A DNA stretch of 64,000 bases from Zygnema cylindricum (taxonomy: Eukaryota; Streptophyta; Zygnematophyceae; Zygnematales; Zygnemataceae). The translations under genes were made by a program, and so were the position numbers. Location of the stretch: assembly GCA_037447655.1 (NCBI GenBank), contig JBBHKE010003208.1, forward strand, positions 62,001 through 126,000, in the 5' to 3' direction. Shown here one piece after another: positions 1-10,291 of this stretch (its first letter is position 1; the number at the start of each line of letters is the position of its first letter). Under the pieces are notes generated by a model. It saw only the letters and a list, made by a program, of their open reading frames with translations. It was not told the origin of the DNA and ran no database searches.

Positions 1-3000
1 CCGGCCACATTCCAGATGAGTTTACAGTTTTTGCCAAACCCTTCCACTGAACCGCTCCCGGATCGTTCGGATCGCAAAAGCCCACCACCACTCCTCTAGC
101 CCCATTGGCCAGACCAGATAGAGGGTCGAGATTCTGCAGCCAATCCCGGTGCGAAAGCACCGTCAAGATGGAATATAATCATAGTACTAATGACATTTAC
201 ATAATGATACAATCATTATCATACAATATTTGATTATCATTATTAGTATTATCATACAAAAATACTAATCAAATTAACATAATGATGCGAACATAAGAAC
301 ATATTAATGTGATGTTCCTAATATAATGACATAAGGAAACTACTACAAGGATACTAACATAATGATAATGATATAATGATATACTAATAGAATACTACTA
401 CAATAATCATACTAATTCAATCTCACAAAAATGATTATACTAAAATAATCATACCAGTAAAATGATATTAATGTAATGCGCCAAATATAAAACAAGCACA
501 ATGGGAACAACCTCCCTTAAAATAGAGGGAAAAAACACAAAATAGATTTTACTTCCTAGAATATTAACTTACAGCAAGTGAAAATTTGAGCAGAAAATCA
601 ACATTATTCAATCGAAAAGTGCAAAATAATTAGTTGTAAGCATGGAGACCCACCAGATTATATTAGGTAGTAAAAAAAAAAAAAACTACTTATTTTCTCA
701 CCTTCAAAAGCATCACTTGAGCTCCTTTTCGTAAAGCCAAAACTTTCTCGACTCTTGTATTCTCCAGAAGCTTCTTGGCATATTCCGTTCTCCCACTGTC
801 TTCTGCTCTGTAGATCATCTCAGTTTCTCGAATTTCTCTGAGTTTTTGTTCATTTTCTCGGCCAACATCAACCTTCACAAACACAGATAGAATTGTTTGA
901 GTCCTTGGAGAAATAGTAGCAAAAATACTACTTTCTCAGATTTTAGATACAAACTATGAAAATATAAATTCAATGAATGAACGTCTATTTGGGCCTACTT
1001 TTGCTAAATAAAAAAAAAAATTATAAATATCAGGAGTTTGTAATCCAGCTCCAGAGTATCACTTTTCAATGGAGAGTTTCTCTTCCAACCATTTGAAGCG
1101 TTGAATTCAAAAGAATTTGAAGAATTCAACACAAAAAATGGAATATTGTCATGGTCCACCACAAAAATACCACTTCTTTACATAACACATGAGACATAAA
1201 GTATAATTGACACCCAAAAGAAAGAAAAGGAAGAAAAGAAAGAATGACAGAAAAAAATGGAAGAAAAGAAACGAAAGCCATAGAAAGCATTGAGCACTGG
1301 AGTTAAAACAACGAAAGCTCTACTTTCAGAGCTATAGAGATTATGTATGAATTCAACATGATATTTGCAGTTAAGGCTTGGTTTTCTTCCTTAGTGAGAC
1401 TACCGGAAGATGCAGTCAAGTGAGTGTCAATAGTTGAACGACAATCTAATATCTCTGATTTTATGAATCCTATGTGTTTTTCACACTTCCCAGCAAATAA
1501 TTCGTTAGTAAAACATTAAGTTTATTGCAATGTGTTCCTTGTCCTGTTAGAACCATAGTTCAAAAGTGCGAAATAGCTCAAACGTGCGAAAACGAGTGGA
1601 AATGGCATATTTGATTACCCCGTGTTACTCGCGTTTTGCACAGGTTATTTTAGTTTAGAAATGCGCATAATAGACTGGATAACCACGTACAGTGCTTCCA
1701 TAGCCATTCACACATTAAAACTAGGGCTGAAAAACACGCGGAAGTCAGAATTAGAATAAGTAATAGAACATAATAAAATTTGGAATAAGAATTACAATGG
1801 TAAAATAAGGATCAGAATAAGAATCAAAAAAATAATTAGAATAAGAAAACTTAATGGGCATCAAAAAGAAAAACAGAGCCCTGTACTGGATGGATTGTTT
1901 CACCTTTTTTGGATACAGTTTTGTCATAATAATTCCGTCATTTGGATACGATCTTGGCATGGAACAATCCGTAAGTCGTTTTAAAGTTTCAGGGGAGCAA
2001 ATACCTCGCCGAAGCTCATTTAGCATATTAATAAATTGACAATCAGATTGTCTGAATACTTGAGTGAACTCAATCTGAAGCTGGAAACAGCTCTTCCAAC
2101 AAGCAGCTTCAAATGCAAAGTTTTTTGGTTGGCTGCCCGGACTGACAGGAGGCAGTTGGAAAAAATCTCCGGTAACGACAAGTTGCAATCCCCCAAAAGG
2201 TTTATTTTTCTTCCTTATCTCTCTGCCAATATAGTCCAGCTTGTCCTGAAAAACGGAATGATAACCCTTCCAAAATCCCATCAGCAGCAATACTTTTCTC
2301 ACATGGGACTCTCCATTTCCATGAAATGAATCTAGAAGCTGGTATATAAAAAGGAAAAAAAGAAATGCTTCATTAAGGCTTTCAAACCTAAAAATGGACA
2401 ACTAAACGAGAGGGCAACTATATCCACAGGGTCGAATCTGCTATACCTACAGCAAAGTTTAAAAACAAACGAATTATTGACATATGTCAAACGACACAGT
2501 ACTGCGATTCTGTACTTTTTGAAGAAAAGTACACAATCGAACAGGTTAAATAAACAATTTGCGTAGTCCTGCCAGCTTTGACACATGTAGAGGACTGTTT
2601 CACCAGTTGTAACACTTGCCACAGACTTTTATGGGACAAAATGCTTTACGTCCATAATCTTTGTCCCCTGTGCAAAAAATTGCAAAGAGTTTCTTACGCC
2701 CATGTAAAAATTAAGAAAGAAGTTCCAACTTCTTGTGTAGCCGGACATCTACTCCAGTAGTTCAAATTCCCAGAGAAGGCGGAGAGGGAGAGGGAGAGGG
2801 AGAGGTAGAGCAACTCTGAACCTGCAATCTCCACCAGTCAATCACACTTGACAAATTCATTGACAAAACTTAGCAAAAGGAAAAAAAAACTCACAAAAAG
2901 CTCAGCATCCACCATGGAGATTTCGTCGATCACCAAAGCCGAGGCTCTCAGCCACCTCGTCTTGCTCTCTCTCCGGCTCCCCACCTTATCAACGAGAATC

Positions 3001-4408
3001 TCTTTGCTTTCCAACCCCAGGCCGATCCCGGCAAAGGAGTGGATAGTGGTTCCCCCAATACTGCAAGCAGCCAAGCCAGTTGAGGCTGTCACAAAAACGG
3101 CAGTTGATCCGTACATAATCCTGCAATAAATCAATACAAAGACAAAAAAAAAAAAAAAAATGTTGAAGGAGAAAAAAAGACAACTGGAGCAAAAGTTCTA
3201 AAAAAAGGCAGCAAAATGCTCCCAAAACTGCACCAAATGCTCTGAAAATCAGAATGCCAAAAATAAGGCAGCAAAAAGCTCCAAAAAACAGCAGCAAAAT
3301 GCTCTAAAAAGCGGCAGCAAAATGCTCTAAAAAGCGGCAGCAAAATGCTCTAAAAAACTGCAGCAATATGCTCTAAAAACCTGCAGCAAAAGGTTCCAAA
3401 AAACTGCAGCAAAATGCTCCAAAAGCTGCAGCAAATCGCTCCAAAAACGTGCAGCAAAATGCTCCAAAAAACTGCAGAAAAATGCTCCAAAGGCTGCAGC
3501 AAAATGCTCCAAAAAATAGCAAAAAAATGCTCCAACAAATTGCAAAAAAATGCTCCACAAAATTGCAGGAAAATGCTCTAAAAACCTGCAAAAAAATGCT
3601 CCAAAAAGATGCAGCTGCAGACAAATGCTCCAAAAACCTGCAGCAAGATGCTCTAAAAGTCTGCAACAAAATACTCCAAAAAAACGCAGCTGCAGAAAAA
3701 TGCTCTTGAATTCTGCAGCAAAAAGCCTTAGGAAACTGCAGCAACATGGCCCAAAAACATGCAGCAGAAGAAGCACGCATACCTTAGCTGCTTAATAGCA
3801 TATTGCAATATGTAGCTTTTTCCTGTGCCTGCTGAACCTGTGAGAAAGACAGACTGTTGAAGTCCAATTGCACTCAGAGCTTTCAACTGCTGCTTTGACG
3901 GCTGAAATTGAATCTCATGAGAATCTCCCTTATTAGCTGGAATTGGCTTTTCCTGGACACCTGGCTTTTCCTCGACCGGAGGACTTTTTTCGACGGCTGT
4001 CCTATAATACGGCGTCGGCAAATTAGGTGTATCACTGTCAACTTTTTGTCTGCTGAGAGGAGAAACAGGTTCCACTGAAGGTCGTTTCCGTACAACTCGC
4101 CAGCCAGAATTCCTATCATCCTCCGAACGGTTCGCCTGAGAAATCTGAGCTTTGATAGACTGTCTGCGAGCAATGGCCGCCTCTCTGTTTTGTCTTATTC
4201 GCTCCTTTTGTGACGGAGTCAATTCCTGCTTCTTCTTTTCTTCCACGCTGTTCAAATTCTGCTCCATTGCTTCCTTCTTTTGCAATGATGGATGATCTTT
4301 CGGAATCTTCTGTGGAGTAAAATATGTCGGTTTATTTCCAGCAGTCCATATTAACAATTCATCGCCATCGTCATCATTATTATTAATTACTGGCACAGGT
4401 TTCATCAT
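1..4408 (-). CDS. PIF1: PIF1-family 5'-3' DNA helicase, five exons, C-terminus beyond the window
   Basis: Superfamily 1B ATP-dependent DNA helicase; the family unwinds G-quadruplexes, telomeric and replication intermediates in nucleus and organelles. Five exons join with consistent phase and GT-AG borders: 3783-4408, 2895-3120, 1904-2245, 702-872 and 1-133 (open at the left edge), about 499 codons. Residues 1-170 are a charged, Lys/Glu-rich N-terminus. Walker A GSAGTGKS is at about 191-198, followed by VTASTGLAA and the GTTIHSFAG motif. Exon 2 ends in Walker B IDEISM. Exon 3 has GDFFQLPPV and the FRQSD segment. Exon 4 gives [18 protein letters not shown] and GAQVMLLK. Exon 5 gives [19 protein letters not shown]. 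No stop or frameshift is seen inside the exons. Start chosen at the first of two adjacent ATGs. The introns and the absence of a Rep domain argue for a host gene rather than a Helitron. Upstream reading is intergenic, so the true start could lie in an unseen exon. Confidence 0.9.
134..701 (-). other. PIF1 intron 4, AT-rich ATGATAAT-type repeats
   Basis: Intron between the GAQVMLLK and NLDPLSG exons. It holds simple AT-rich sequence with many near-copies of ATAATGATAATCAT (about 170-480). No RNA gene or ORF is seen. Confidence 0.7.
3200..3775. repeat. Minisatellite, about 21-bp unit, in PIF1 intron 1
   Basis: Roughly 27 imperfect copies of a unit like GCAGCAAAATGCTCCAAAAA fill most of the 662-bp intron (3121-3782). 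The array is open in several frames on both strands and produces long Cys/Phe/Leu-rich or Gln/Lys-rich translations; these are repeat artefacts, not exons, because exons 1 and 2 join in phase without them. Confidence 0.9.
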
Positions 4409-5146
4409 AATGGAAACTTAAGATTCTAATGATTTTGAAAATCGTTAGGTTTTCCAGTTCCGTAATGTTATCTCCGGCTTATTATTTTTTTAGGTCTTTT
4501 CTCTATGCAAGGTTGGAGAATAAGTCTGACCGCAATTAAAAACAAAGACTGTAGAAGGAATATATACGACAAGAAATAGTACGTACAGTATTTTGATAAC
4601 CAGTGAACACGCACATGAGGATGACAATAGCACAACTATAATTTTATCTCAACTAGTAGATAGCCAAGGGTATTTTAAATTATTTCTAAGGTTTTTCAAT
4701 GTTATCTAGAGTTCCTAAACAAGAACTAATAAATTCTGGTACAACCAAGAACATACTTTCGATTTTATCTCAGAGTATAGATACTTAGATAGCCAACGGT
4801 GTTTTAGGGTTTTTTAAGGTATCTCAGGGTTATTTAACAGAAACTAAAAACATTTGATAAAACTAAAAGACTTACACAGACACGTCTTTCATAAAATGAG
4901 AGCGTCCAAACTGAACGAAAAGAACGTCCATTGTAAACGCCTAGAACTCCCTCTAGAATGAGTCCACGGAAACATGGAAGGGTAGCAATGGTGGAAAGCA
5001 AAATGGGGAAAAGTCCAATTGAAGAACAAACGGAGCGGGAAACAAAATTCAAAAGAAGTTGGAGCTAGAGTTTCGAAAAGTTTCAGCAAAAGCTGCCATT
5101 CGGCGGACGTAAAATGAATTCCTGTTTCCGTGTACTCTAAATACTG
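4409..5146. other. Intergenic, likely 5' flank of the helicase gene
   Basis: No coding sequence recognised. Two related blocks near 4640-4720 and 4760-4840 both read like 'TTTTATCTCA...TAGATAGCCAA(G/C)GGT.TTTTA', a degenerate direct repeat about 120 bp apart. A promoter for the helicase gene probably lies here, but I cannot place it. Confidence 0.5.
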
Positions 5147-5598
5147 TAGTGTTGTGTATCGGCAAAGTGTTGAGTATCGGCAAGGTTTTGCCTATAATCG
5201 ATATGTACTTTTTTTTGGCTTGCCGATAATCAATATATGGTACGATTTATCGAGACTGGTGTTATCGCCAATAACACCGATAGTATCGGTTTTGTATCGC
5301 GATAACACCGCTACCGATAACTATCGGCGATAATTGTACGGCTAGTACTGTACAATTGTACAATTATGTCGTCGTACTGACCGCAGTTATACTGTAACAC
5401 AGAGTACGGAACAGAATGTTATACGTGGCATGCCACGCTATATAGCACAGTATATTATTAGCGTACTCTATATTTTCCACTTATCGTCGATAAGGAATTT
5501 GCTGTTCTCGGAGCGATATATCGGTACCCTTAACCTTTCGATAATGAATAAATGTCGGTATTGGTGGTATCGCGATAAATTTATTGTGCACAACACTA
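5147..5598. mobile_element. Candidate MITE with TAGTGTTGTG terminal inverted repeats
   Basis: Starts TAGTGTTGTGTA and ends in the near inverse TGCACAACACTA, 452 bp apart. The interior is packed with TATCG/CGATA words that form many short inverted repeats. A TA target duplication is possible because both ends lie next to TA; no longer duplication is visible. No transposase ORF is present, so if real this is a non-autonomous DNA element. Superfamily undetermined. Confidence 0.45.
5424..5437. repeat. Perfect 14-bp palindrome
   Basis: CGTGGCATGCCACG, fully self-complementary, inside the candidate MITE. Confidence 0.8.
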
Positions 5599-6399
5599 AT
5601 TAATAGGAATGCATAGCGCATCGGATAAACTGTCATCCGATACGCTACATGTGGAACGGCGGCCTTACCAATACCCAGTACGAAATTCTGTTACATTTAG
5701 GAGGAAGGGAGGAAATGAGGGACGGAGGAAGGCAAATGTCATAATCGAGTATCCCGAATCCTTACTCGATTTGTACTCGGCCGGTCGCGTCGGATCTGGA
5801 ATGGATTCGAGTGCCAAATCTTCGGGGCCGGTCGGATTCGGCCGGGTGATTAACATAAAGGAATTAATAACCGCAGTGACAATTTTTGCTGCGGGCAGGT
5901 AGTTGCGTCAGATTGTCAAAAATTGTACATTTTAAGTACAAATTAGTACAAGCTACGTACGGTTGAGTTTAGACCTGACGGTCAATCTGTCGAAAAACTT
6001 TGACTTGGAATGCATTGTAACAACCTGTTAAATAGTGTGGCGATGCCTAACGTCGACCATCTTAAATAAAGGGAATACATCATGGCAGTGACTATTTTGG
6101 TTGCTCACATTCACTTACGTCATTTTGTGAAAGATTGTACTTTTGAAGTAAACATTGGTGCAAGAAAAGTATTGTAGTGGTATTTGGGTACGTCCCCGTG
6201 TAATCGGTACTTTGATAAAGTATTTTGGACTGTAGTAAAGATTCTCCGTACTACTTTGAAGAGCGTCCCTATGCGCGAAAATGAAATTGAAACTTTGAAA
6301 TGTGACGGTTATAGACATAGGTACAATTTGTGGCGATTGAAGCCGACTACGTAACTTTCGACGATTAGGGTATGTCCCCATGTACTTGTAACTTAGCGA
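5599..6399. other. Intergenic DNA, no gene recognised
   Basis: GC-richer stretch at 5640-5860 with repeated CGGTCG/CGGCCGG words, then AT-richer DNA. Short ORFs on both strands show no recognisable motif and overlap one another. Confidence 0.5.
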
Positions 6400-6874
6400 A
6401 CTAACTTTGTATTTTAGCGCGGATCTGCTGGACTCGAGACCGGATTTGAACCTAGGTCTGCAAAAACTATGTAGTTGTACTCCTTGTCTAATAAGCGTAA
6501 ACGAAACTATACACGAACGTGGTTTGAGCGACGTCAATTTCACTAAAACGGACCAGATTGACAAAACGACACATATAGACAACGGCGCTCGCGGACTCGA
6601 AATCTAACCGTGTGAAATATATGATCGGATGCACGTCATCGCCGCCGCCAAACCCGAGTGAACCTTTGGTGGCTTTCAGACATTACGGCGCGCTGTGCCA
6701 CGTGGCGCCACATCATTGGACGCCGGAAAAGATAGGAGGAGGATCGATGGCTTCCAAGCTGACAAGTATCAATTAGAAGGCCAAGTGGTACAATAACCGT
6801 ACAATAAGTAGAATCAGCCACGATACCTTTTTGTATTATACACTCTTTTTATTGGTCTAGGGTACAGTAGTAAG
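6400..6874 (+). mobile_element. Left fragment of copia LTR family F
   Basis: The 6640-6874 part aligns by eye with the middle of the family C LTR (CACGTGGCGCCACAT, then GTACAATAAGTA, then GGTCTAGGGTACAGTAGTAAG). A tRNA B-box-like word lies upstream on the minus strand near 6445 (GGATTTGAACC on plus). The LTR is interrupted by element C and resumes at 30884 after the GTAAG duplication. The left boundary of F is not resolved. Confidence 0.6.
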
Positions 6875-7172
6875 TGTTAAAAAGAGGTAATTAATAGTTC
6901 ACTTCTTTGTTTTAGTTAGACTCTAAAGAGAGAGAGAGAGAAGATCAAAGACACGCCATGGCTGTCGTGTTATTTAGAAGGTAGCAGATTGGAGAAGAAG
7001 CATTTTTACCAAAATAGGTGCCCCAAAAAAGATTTGAAAACTGCACCTATAGATTCAATATAGCTGTACGCCATAACCATTAAGGCGTTGTTGAAACGAT
7101 ACACTTAGGCGGTGCCACGATACTTTTTTGTATTATACAATCTTTTAATAGGTCTAGGGTACAGTAGTAAGT
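6875..7172 (+). repeat. 298-bp tandem duplication of the F/C LTR junction
   Basis: GTAAG followed by TGTTAAAAAGAGG (LTR C start) occurs at 6870, then again at 7168 as GTAAG-TGTTGAAAAGAG. The segment between contains the first part of LTR C, fused near 7106 to a second copy of the flanking LTR F sequence. This looks like a post-insertion duplication across the insertion junction. Confidence 0.7.
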
Positions 7173-7298
7173 GTTGAAAAGAGTGCAAATCTGTGCCCCC
7201 CATTGGATCACTGAATTCAGGAAGCCTCTAGATAGCTTTTGGCTAGCCCTCTTTCAACTTGGATCACTGCCACCCTAGCAGACAAATAGTGAATCTAG

Positions 7299-7314
7299 CT
7301 GCACCCCTGTGCAG
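7299..7314 (-). promoter_or_regulatory. ARGG-loop hairpin in U5 of solo LTR D
   Basis: Element strand CTGCAC-AGGG-GTGCAG, a perfect 6-bp stem with a 4-nt loop. A neighbouring hairpin (GACTC-AGGG-GAATC, near 7318-7332) and CTGCT-AGGG-TGGCAG (near 7266-7282) complete the series. Confidence 0.75.
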
Positions 7315-7894
7315 TTTGGATTCCCCTGAGTCCACAGAAAAAGGAATCACTGAAAATGCTCAACTAAGCAATTAGTTATCAAGTGGCAAAGATACCAATA
7401 TTTATACAAGCTTGTTGAATAGAGGCGGCTACCTCCTAAATCCTCTAAGTCCTAAACCCCTCTCACAACCCCTATCTACTGATGTATGAACCAATCAGAA
7501 GACTGTATAGTACCGAAAGGTACTAACGCCGATATACTTTCTGTACGGCTTGTGTACGACAAGGCCATGGAGTGGATGTCTGTCTCCTCCAGACTTGTCG
7601 TGACGCTCCCAGGGATTCTCGCTTCCGAAGAATATCTCGCCACGTGTCGATAGATCATGTCACGTCCGAAACCGCCAAGGCGGCTGTTCTGGGATTGCGG
7701 CGATGATGCGGATGGTCGGATCCAAACCGACTTTTAATGTTTGCCGTCTAAAATAACAAATGTCCGGTACATTTGTTTCGAACGCACTAAACCTCAACTA
7801 GTTTATATCTCCTTATTATTATTCCGTTGAACGAATTAATGAACTTTCTAATGTTTAAATAGCTATCAAACAATGTGTATCCTAACGGATTACT

Positions 7895-7973
7895 ACGACA
7901 GACCGGTAAGAGATGACGGCAACGCCATGCTCTGTCGGTTGGAGGTTCGAGTCCTGCCGGACTCAACCTTTTT
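7895..7973 (+). promoter_or_regulatory. tRNA-like module (A box, B box, T-run), antisense in LTR D
   Basis: D-arm-like ACGACAGACCGGTAAGAG (7895-7912), perfect B box GGTTCGAGTCC (7944-7954) and TTTTT at 7969-7973, in tRNA-gene spacing and on the strand opposite to the LTR. The acceptor stem does not pair convincingly, so this is a pol III-promoter-like module rather than a proven tRNA gene. Confidence 0.65.
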
Positions 7974-8040
7974 GTTGAAAGTGACTTAGGTCACTCTTTA
8001 GTCCTGCCTATGGAGCTGAGGCTACCATGGCTCCACTGCC

Positions 8041-8086
8041 CTCTCTCTATTTCAGTGACTACAACAAGTATGGGGGCTAGAGAGAG
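8041..8086 (-). promoter_or_regulatory. U3 hairpin with conserved loop, LTR D
   Basis: CTCTCTCTA/TAGAGAGAG (9-bp perfect stem). The element-strand loop contains ACTTGTTGTAGTCA, shared with the LTRs of E and H. Confidence 0.75.
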
Positions 8087-8237
8087 AAGGTGGAGGCAGG
8101 CTGCTTGTGCTTTTTCTTTTAGTTATTTTACCTAATTATGACCTAAAAAATACCTTCCCTAAATTAGTGATTTCAACAAAGAGGTAATTAATAGTTCACT
8201 TTTATATTTTAGTTAGACTCTTAAGAGAGAGAGGGAG

Positions 8238-9896
8238 AAGATCAAAAACACGCCAAGGCTGTCGCGTTATTTAGAGGGTGGCAGATTGGAGAAGAAGCAT
8301 TTTTACCAAAATAGGTGCCCCAAAAGAGATTTGAAACTGCACCTATGGATTCAATATAGTCATACGCCATAGCCTTTAAGGCGTTGTCAAAACGATACAC
8401 TTAGGCGGTTTGATAAATATTTAATGTTCGAAAAGTCGGCTGAATCATCCCAAATTGACGAAGAGGCCTGTGTGAAACAATTCATGCAGAGACGCGAATC
8501 TGCACCATGTAAATTTAATTGATCGGAAGACCGTCGTTGCAACCACCACTCGGAATGAGCTTTTTGGCGACCTTTGGAGATAGCGTCACGCGTTGCCACG
8601 TGGCGCCACATTATAGGATACGAGGGAAAGATGGGAGGAGGAACCATGATCAGAGACACATCAAAGACAAGCCATGGCTGTCGCGTTATTTAGAAGGTGG
8701 CAGATTGGAGAAGAAGTATTTTTACCAAAATAGGTGCCCCAAAAGAGATTTGAATCTGCACCTATGGATTCAATATAGTCGTACGCCATAGCCATTAAGG
8801 CATTGTCAAAACGATACACTTAGGCGGTCTGATAAATATTTAATGTTTGAAAAGTCAGCTGAATCATCCCAAATTGACGAAGAGGCGTGTGTGAAACAAT
8901 TCATGCACAGACGCGAATCTGCGCTATGTAAATTTTATTGATCGGACGACCGTCGTTGCAACCGCCACTCGGAATGAGCTTTTTGGCGGCCTTTGGAGAT
9001 AGCGTCAGGCGTTGCCACGTGGCGCCACATTACATGATACCAGGAAAGATGGGAGGAGGAACCATGATCAAAGACAAATCAAAGACAAGCCTTGGCTGTC
9101 GCGTTATTTAGAAGGTGGCAGATTGGAGAAGAAGCATTTTTATCAAAAAAGGTGCCCAAAAAGAGATTTGAAACTGCACCTGTGGATTCAATATAGTCGT
9201 ACGCCATAGCCATTAAGGGGTTGTCAAAACGATACACTTAGGCGGTTTGATAAATATTTAATGTTTGAAAAGTCGGCTGAATCATCCCAAATTGACGAAG
9301 AGGCGTGTGTGAAACAATTCATGCCCAAACGCGAATCTTCACCATGTAAATTTAATTGATCGGACGACCGTCGTTGCAACCGCCACTCGAAATGAGCTTT
9401 TTGGCGGCCTTTGGAGATAGCGTCACGCGATGCCACGTGGCGCCACATTATAGGATACCAAGGAAGATGGGAGGAGGAACCATGATCAGAGACACATCAA
9501 AGACAAGCCATGGCTGTCGCGTTATTTAGAAGGTGGCAGATTGGAGAAGAAGTATTTTTACCAAAATAGGTGCCCCAAAAGAGATTTGAAACTGCATCTA
9601 TGGATTCAATATAGTCGTACGCCATAGCCATTAAGGCATTGTCAAAATGATACACTTAGGCGGTCTGATAAATATTTAATGTTTGAAAAGTCGGCTGAAT
9701 CATCCCAAATTGACGAAGAGGCGTGTGTGAAACAATTCATGCACAGACGCGAATCTGCGCTATGTAAATTTAATTGATCGGACGACCGTCGTTGCAACCG
9801 CCACCCGGAATGATCTTTTTGGCGGCCATTGGAGATAGCCTCACGCGATGCCACGTGGCGCCACATTATAGGATAGCAAAAAAGATGGGAGGAGGA
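8238..9896 (+). repeat. Four tandem copies of a 418-419-bp LTR segment
   Basis: The word GTCGCGTTATTTAGA recurs at 8261, 8680, 9098 and 9516. Each unit contains the tRNA-like antisense module and the CACGTGGCGCCACAT block. The 3' LTR of the same element has a single copy, so amplification happened after insertion or in the 5' LTR only. Short ORFs in each unit are repeat artefacts. Confidence 0.9.
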
Positions 9897-10171
9897 ACCA
9901 TGGCTTGTGATTTGACAGGCGTCACGTTGAAGGCCATGTCATACAATAAGTACATCGGCCACTATACCTTTTTGTACTATACAGTGTTTCTATTGGACGA
10001 GGGTTTAGTAGTAGGTTGACGTGAGTAGATAGTCTAGGACTTAGTGAAATTTAGATACCTCTCTCTAAGAGAGCTTGTAACTATAAAGGTCGTCTTTTAC
10101 CAACCATAACTTACTGCTCAGGGGAGCAAAATCAGTGATTCTTTTTGCGTTCAGCTCAGGGGAGTCGGGTC

Positions 10172-10185
10172 CTCACAAGGGTGAG
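10172..10185 (+). promoter_or_regulatory. ARGG-loop hairpin in U5 of copia C
   Basis: CTCAC-AAGG-GTGAG. A second hairpin, TGCTC-AGGG-GAGCA, lies just upstream near 10113-10126. Confidence 0.7.
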
Positions 10186-10291
10186 AATGGTCAAAAAATT
10201 TGTGTGCTTGGGTGGCACTAATTTAGTGGGAATGTGAAAGGGGCGAATATTATCTTAGAGGCTTTACATAGGCTGCCCATTCTGTGGGTGA

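Larger units (their letters stand above)
7185..8178 (-). mobile_element. Solo LTR, copia family D
   Basis: 994 bp, minus orientation, reading TGTTGAAATCACTAATTT ... CAGATTTGCA. Flanked by a perfect AAGAG duplication (7180-7184 and 8179-8183) and inserted 12 bp inside the 5' LTR of copia C. There is no internal region, so it is an LTR-LTR recombination product. It carries the family hairpin (8041-8086) and an antisense tRNA-like module (7895-7973). Confidence 0.9.

Noticed and set aside
3327-3780. Overlapping long ORFs rich in Phe/Leu/Cys on the minus strand and Gln/Lys on the plus strand
   Set aside because: They are translations of the intron minisatellite; the flanking PIF1 exons join in phase without them.
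1-4408. Helitron origin of the PIF1 helicase
   Set aside because: No Rep/HUH domain, no CTRR-type 3' hairpin seen, and the gene has several phase-consistent introns.
7895-7973. A functional tRNA gene
   Set aside because: B box and T-run are good, but no 7-bp acceptor stem forms and the same module recurs in many LTRs; kept only as a tRNA-like module.
8387-9866. Repeated 74-90-codon ORFs on both strands
   Set aside because: They recur once per 418-bp LTR unit and carry no motif; artefacts of the tandem repeat.
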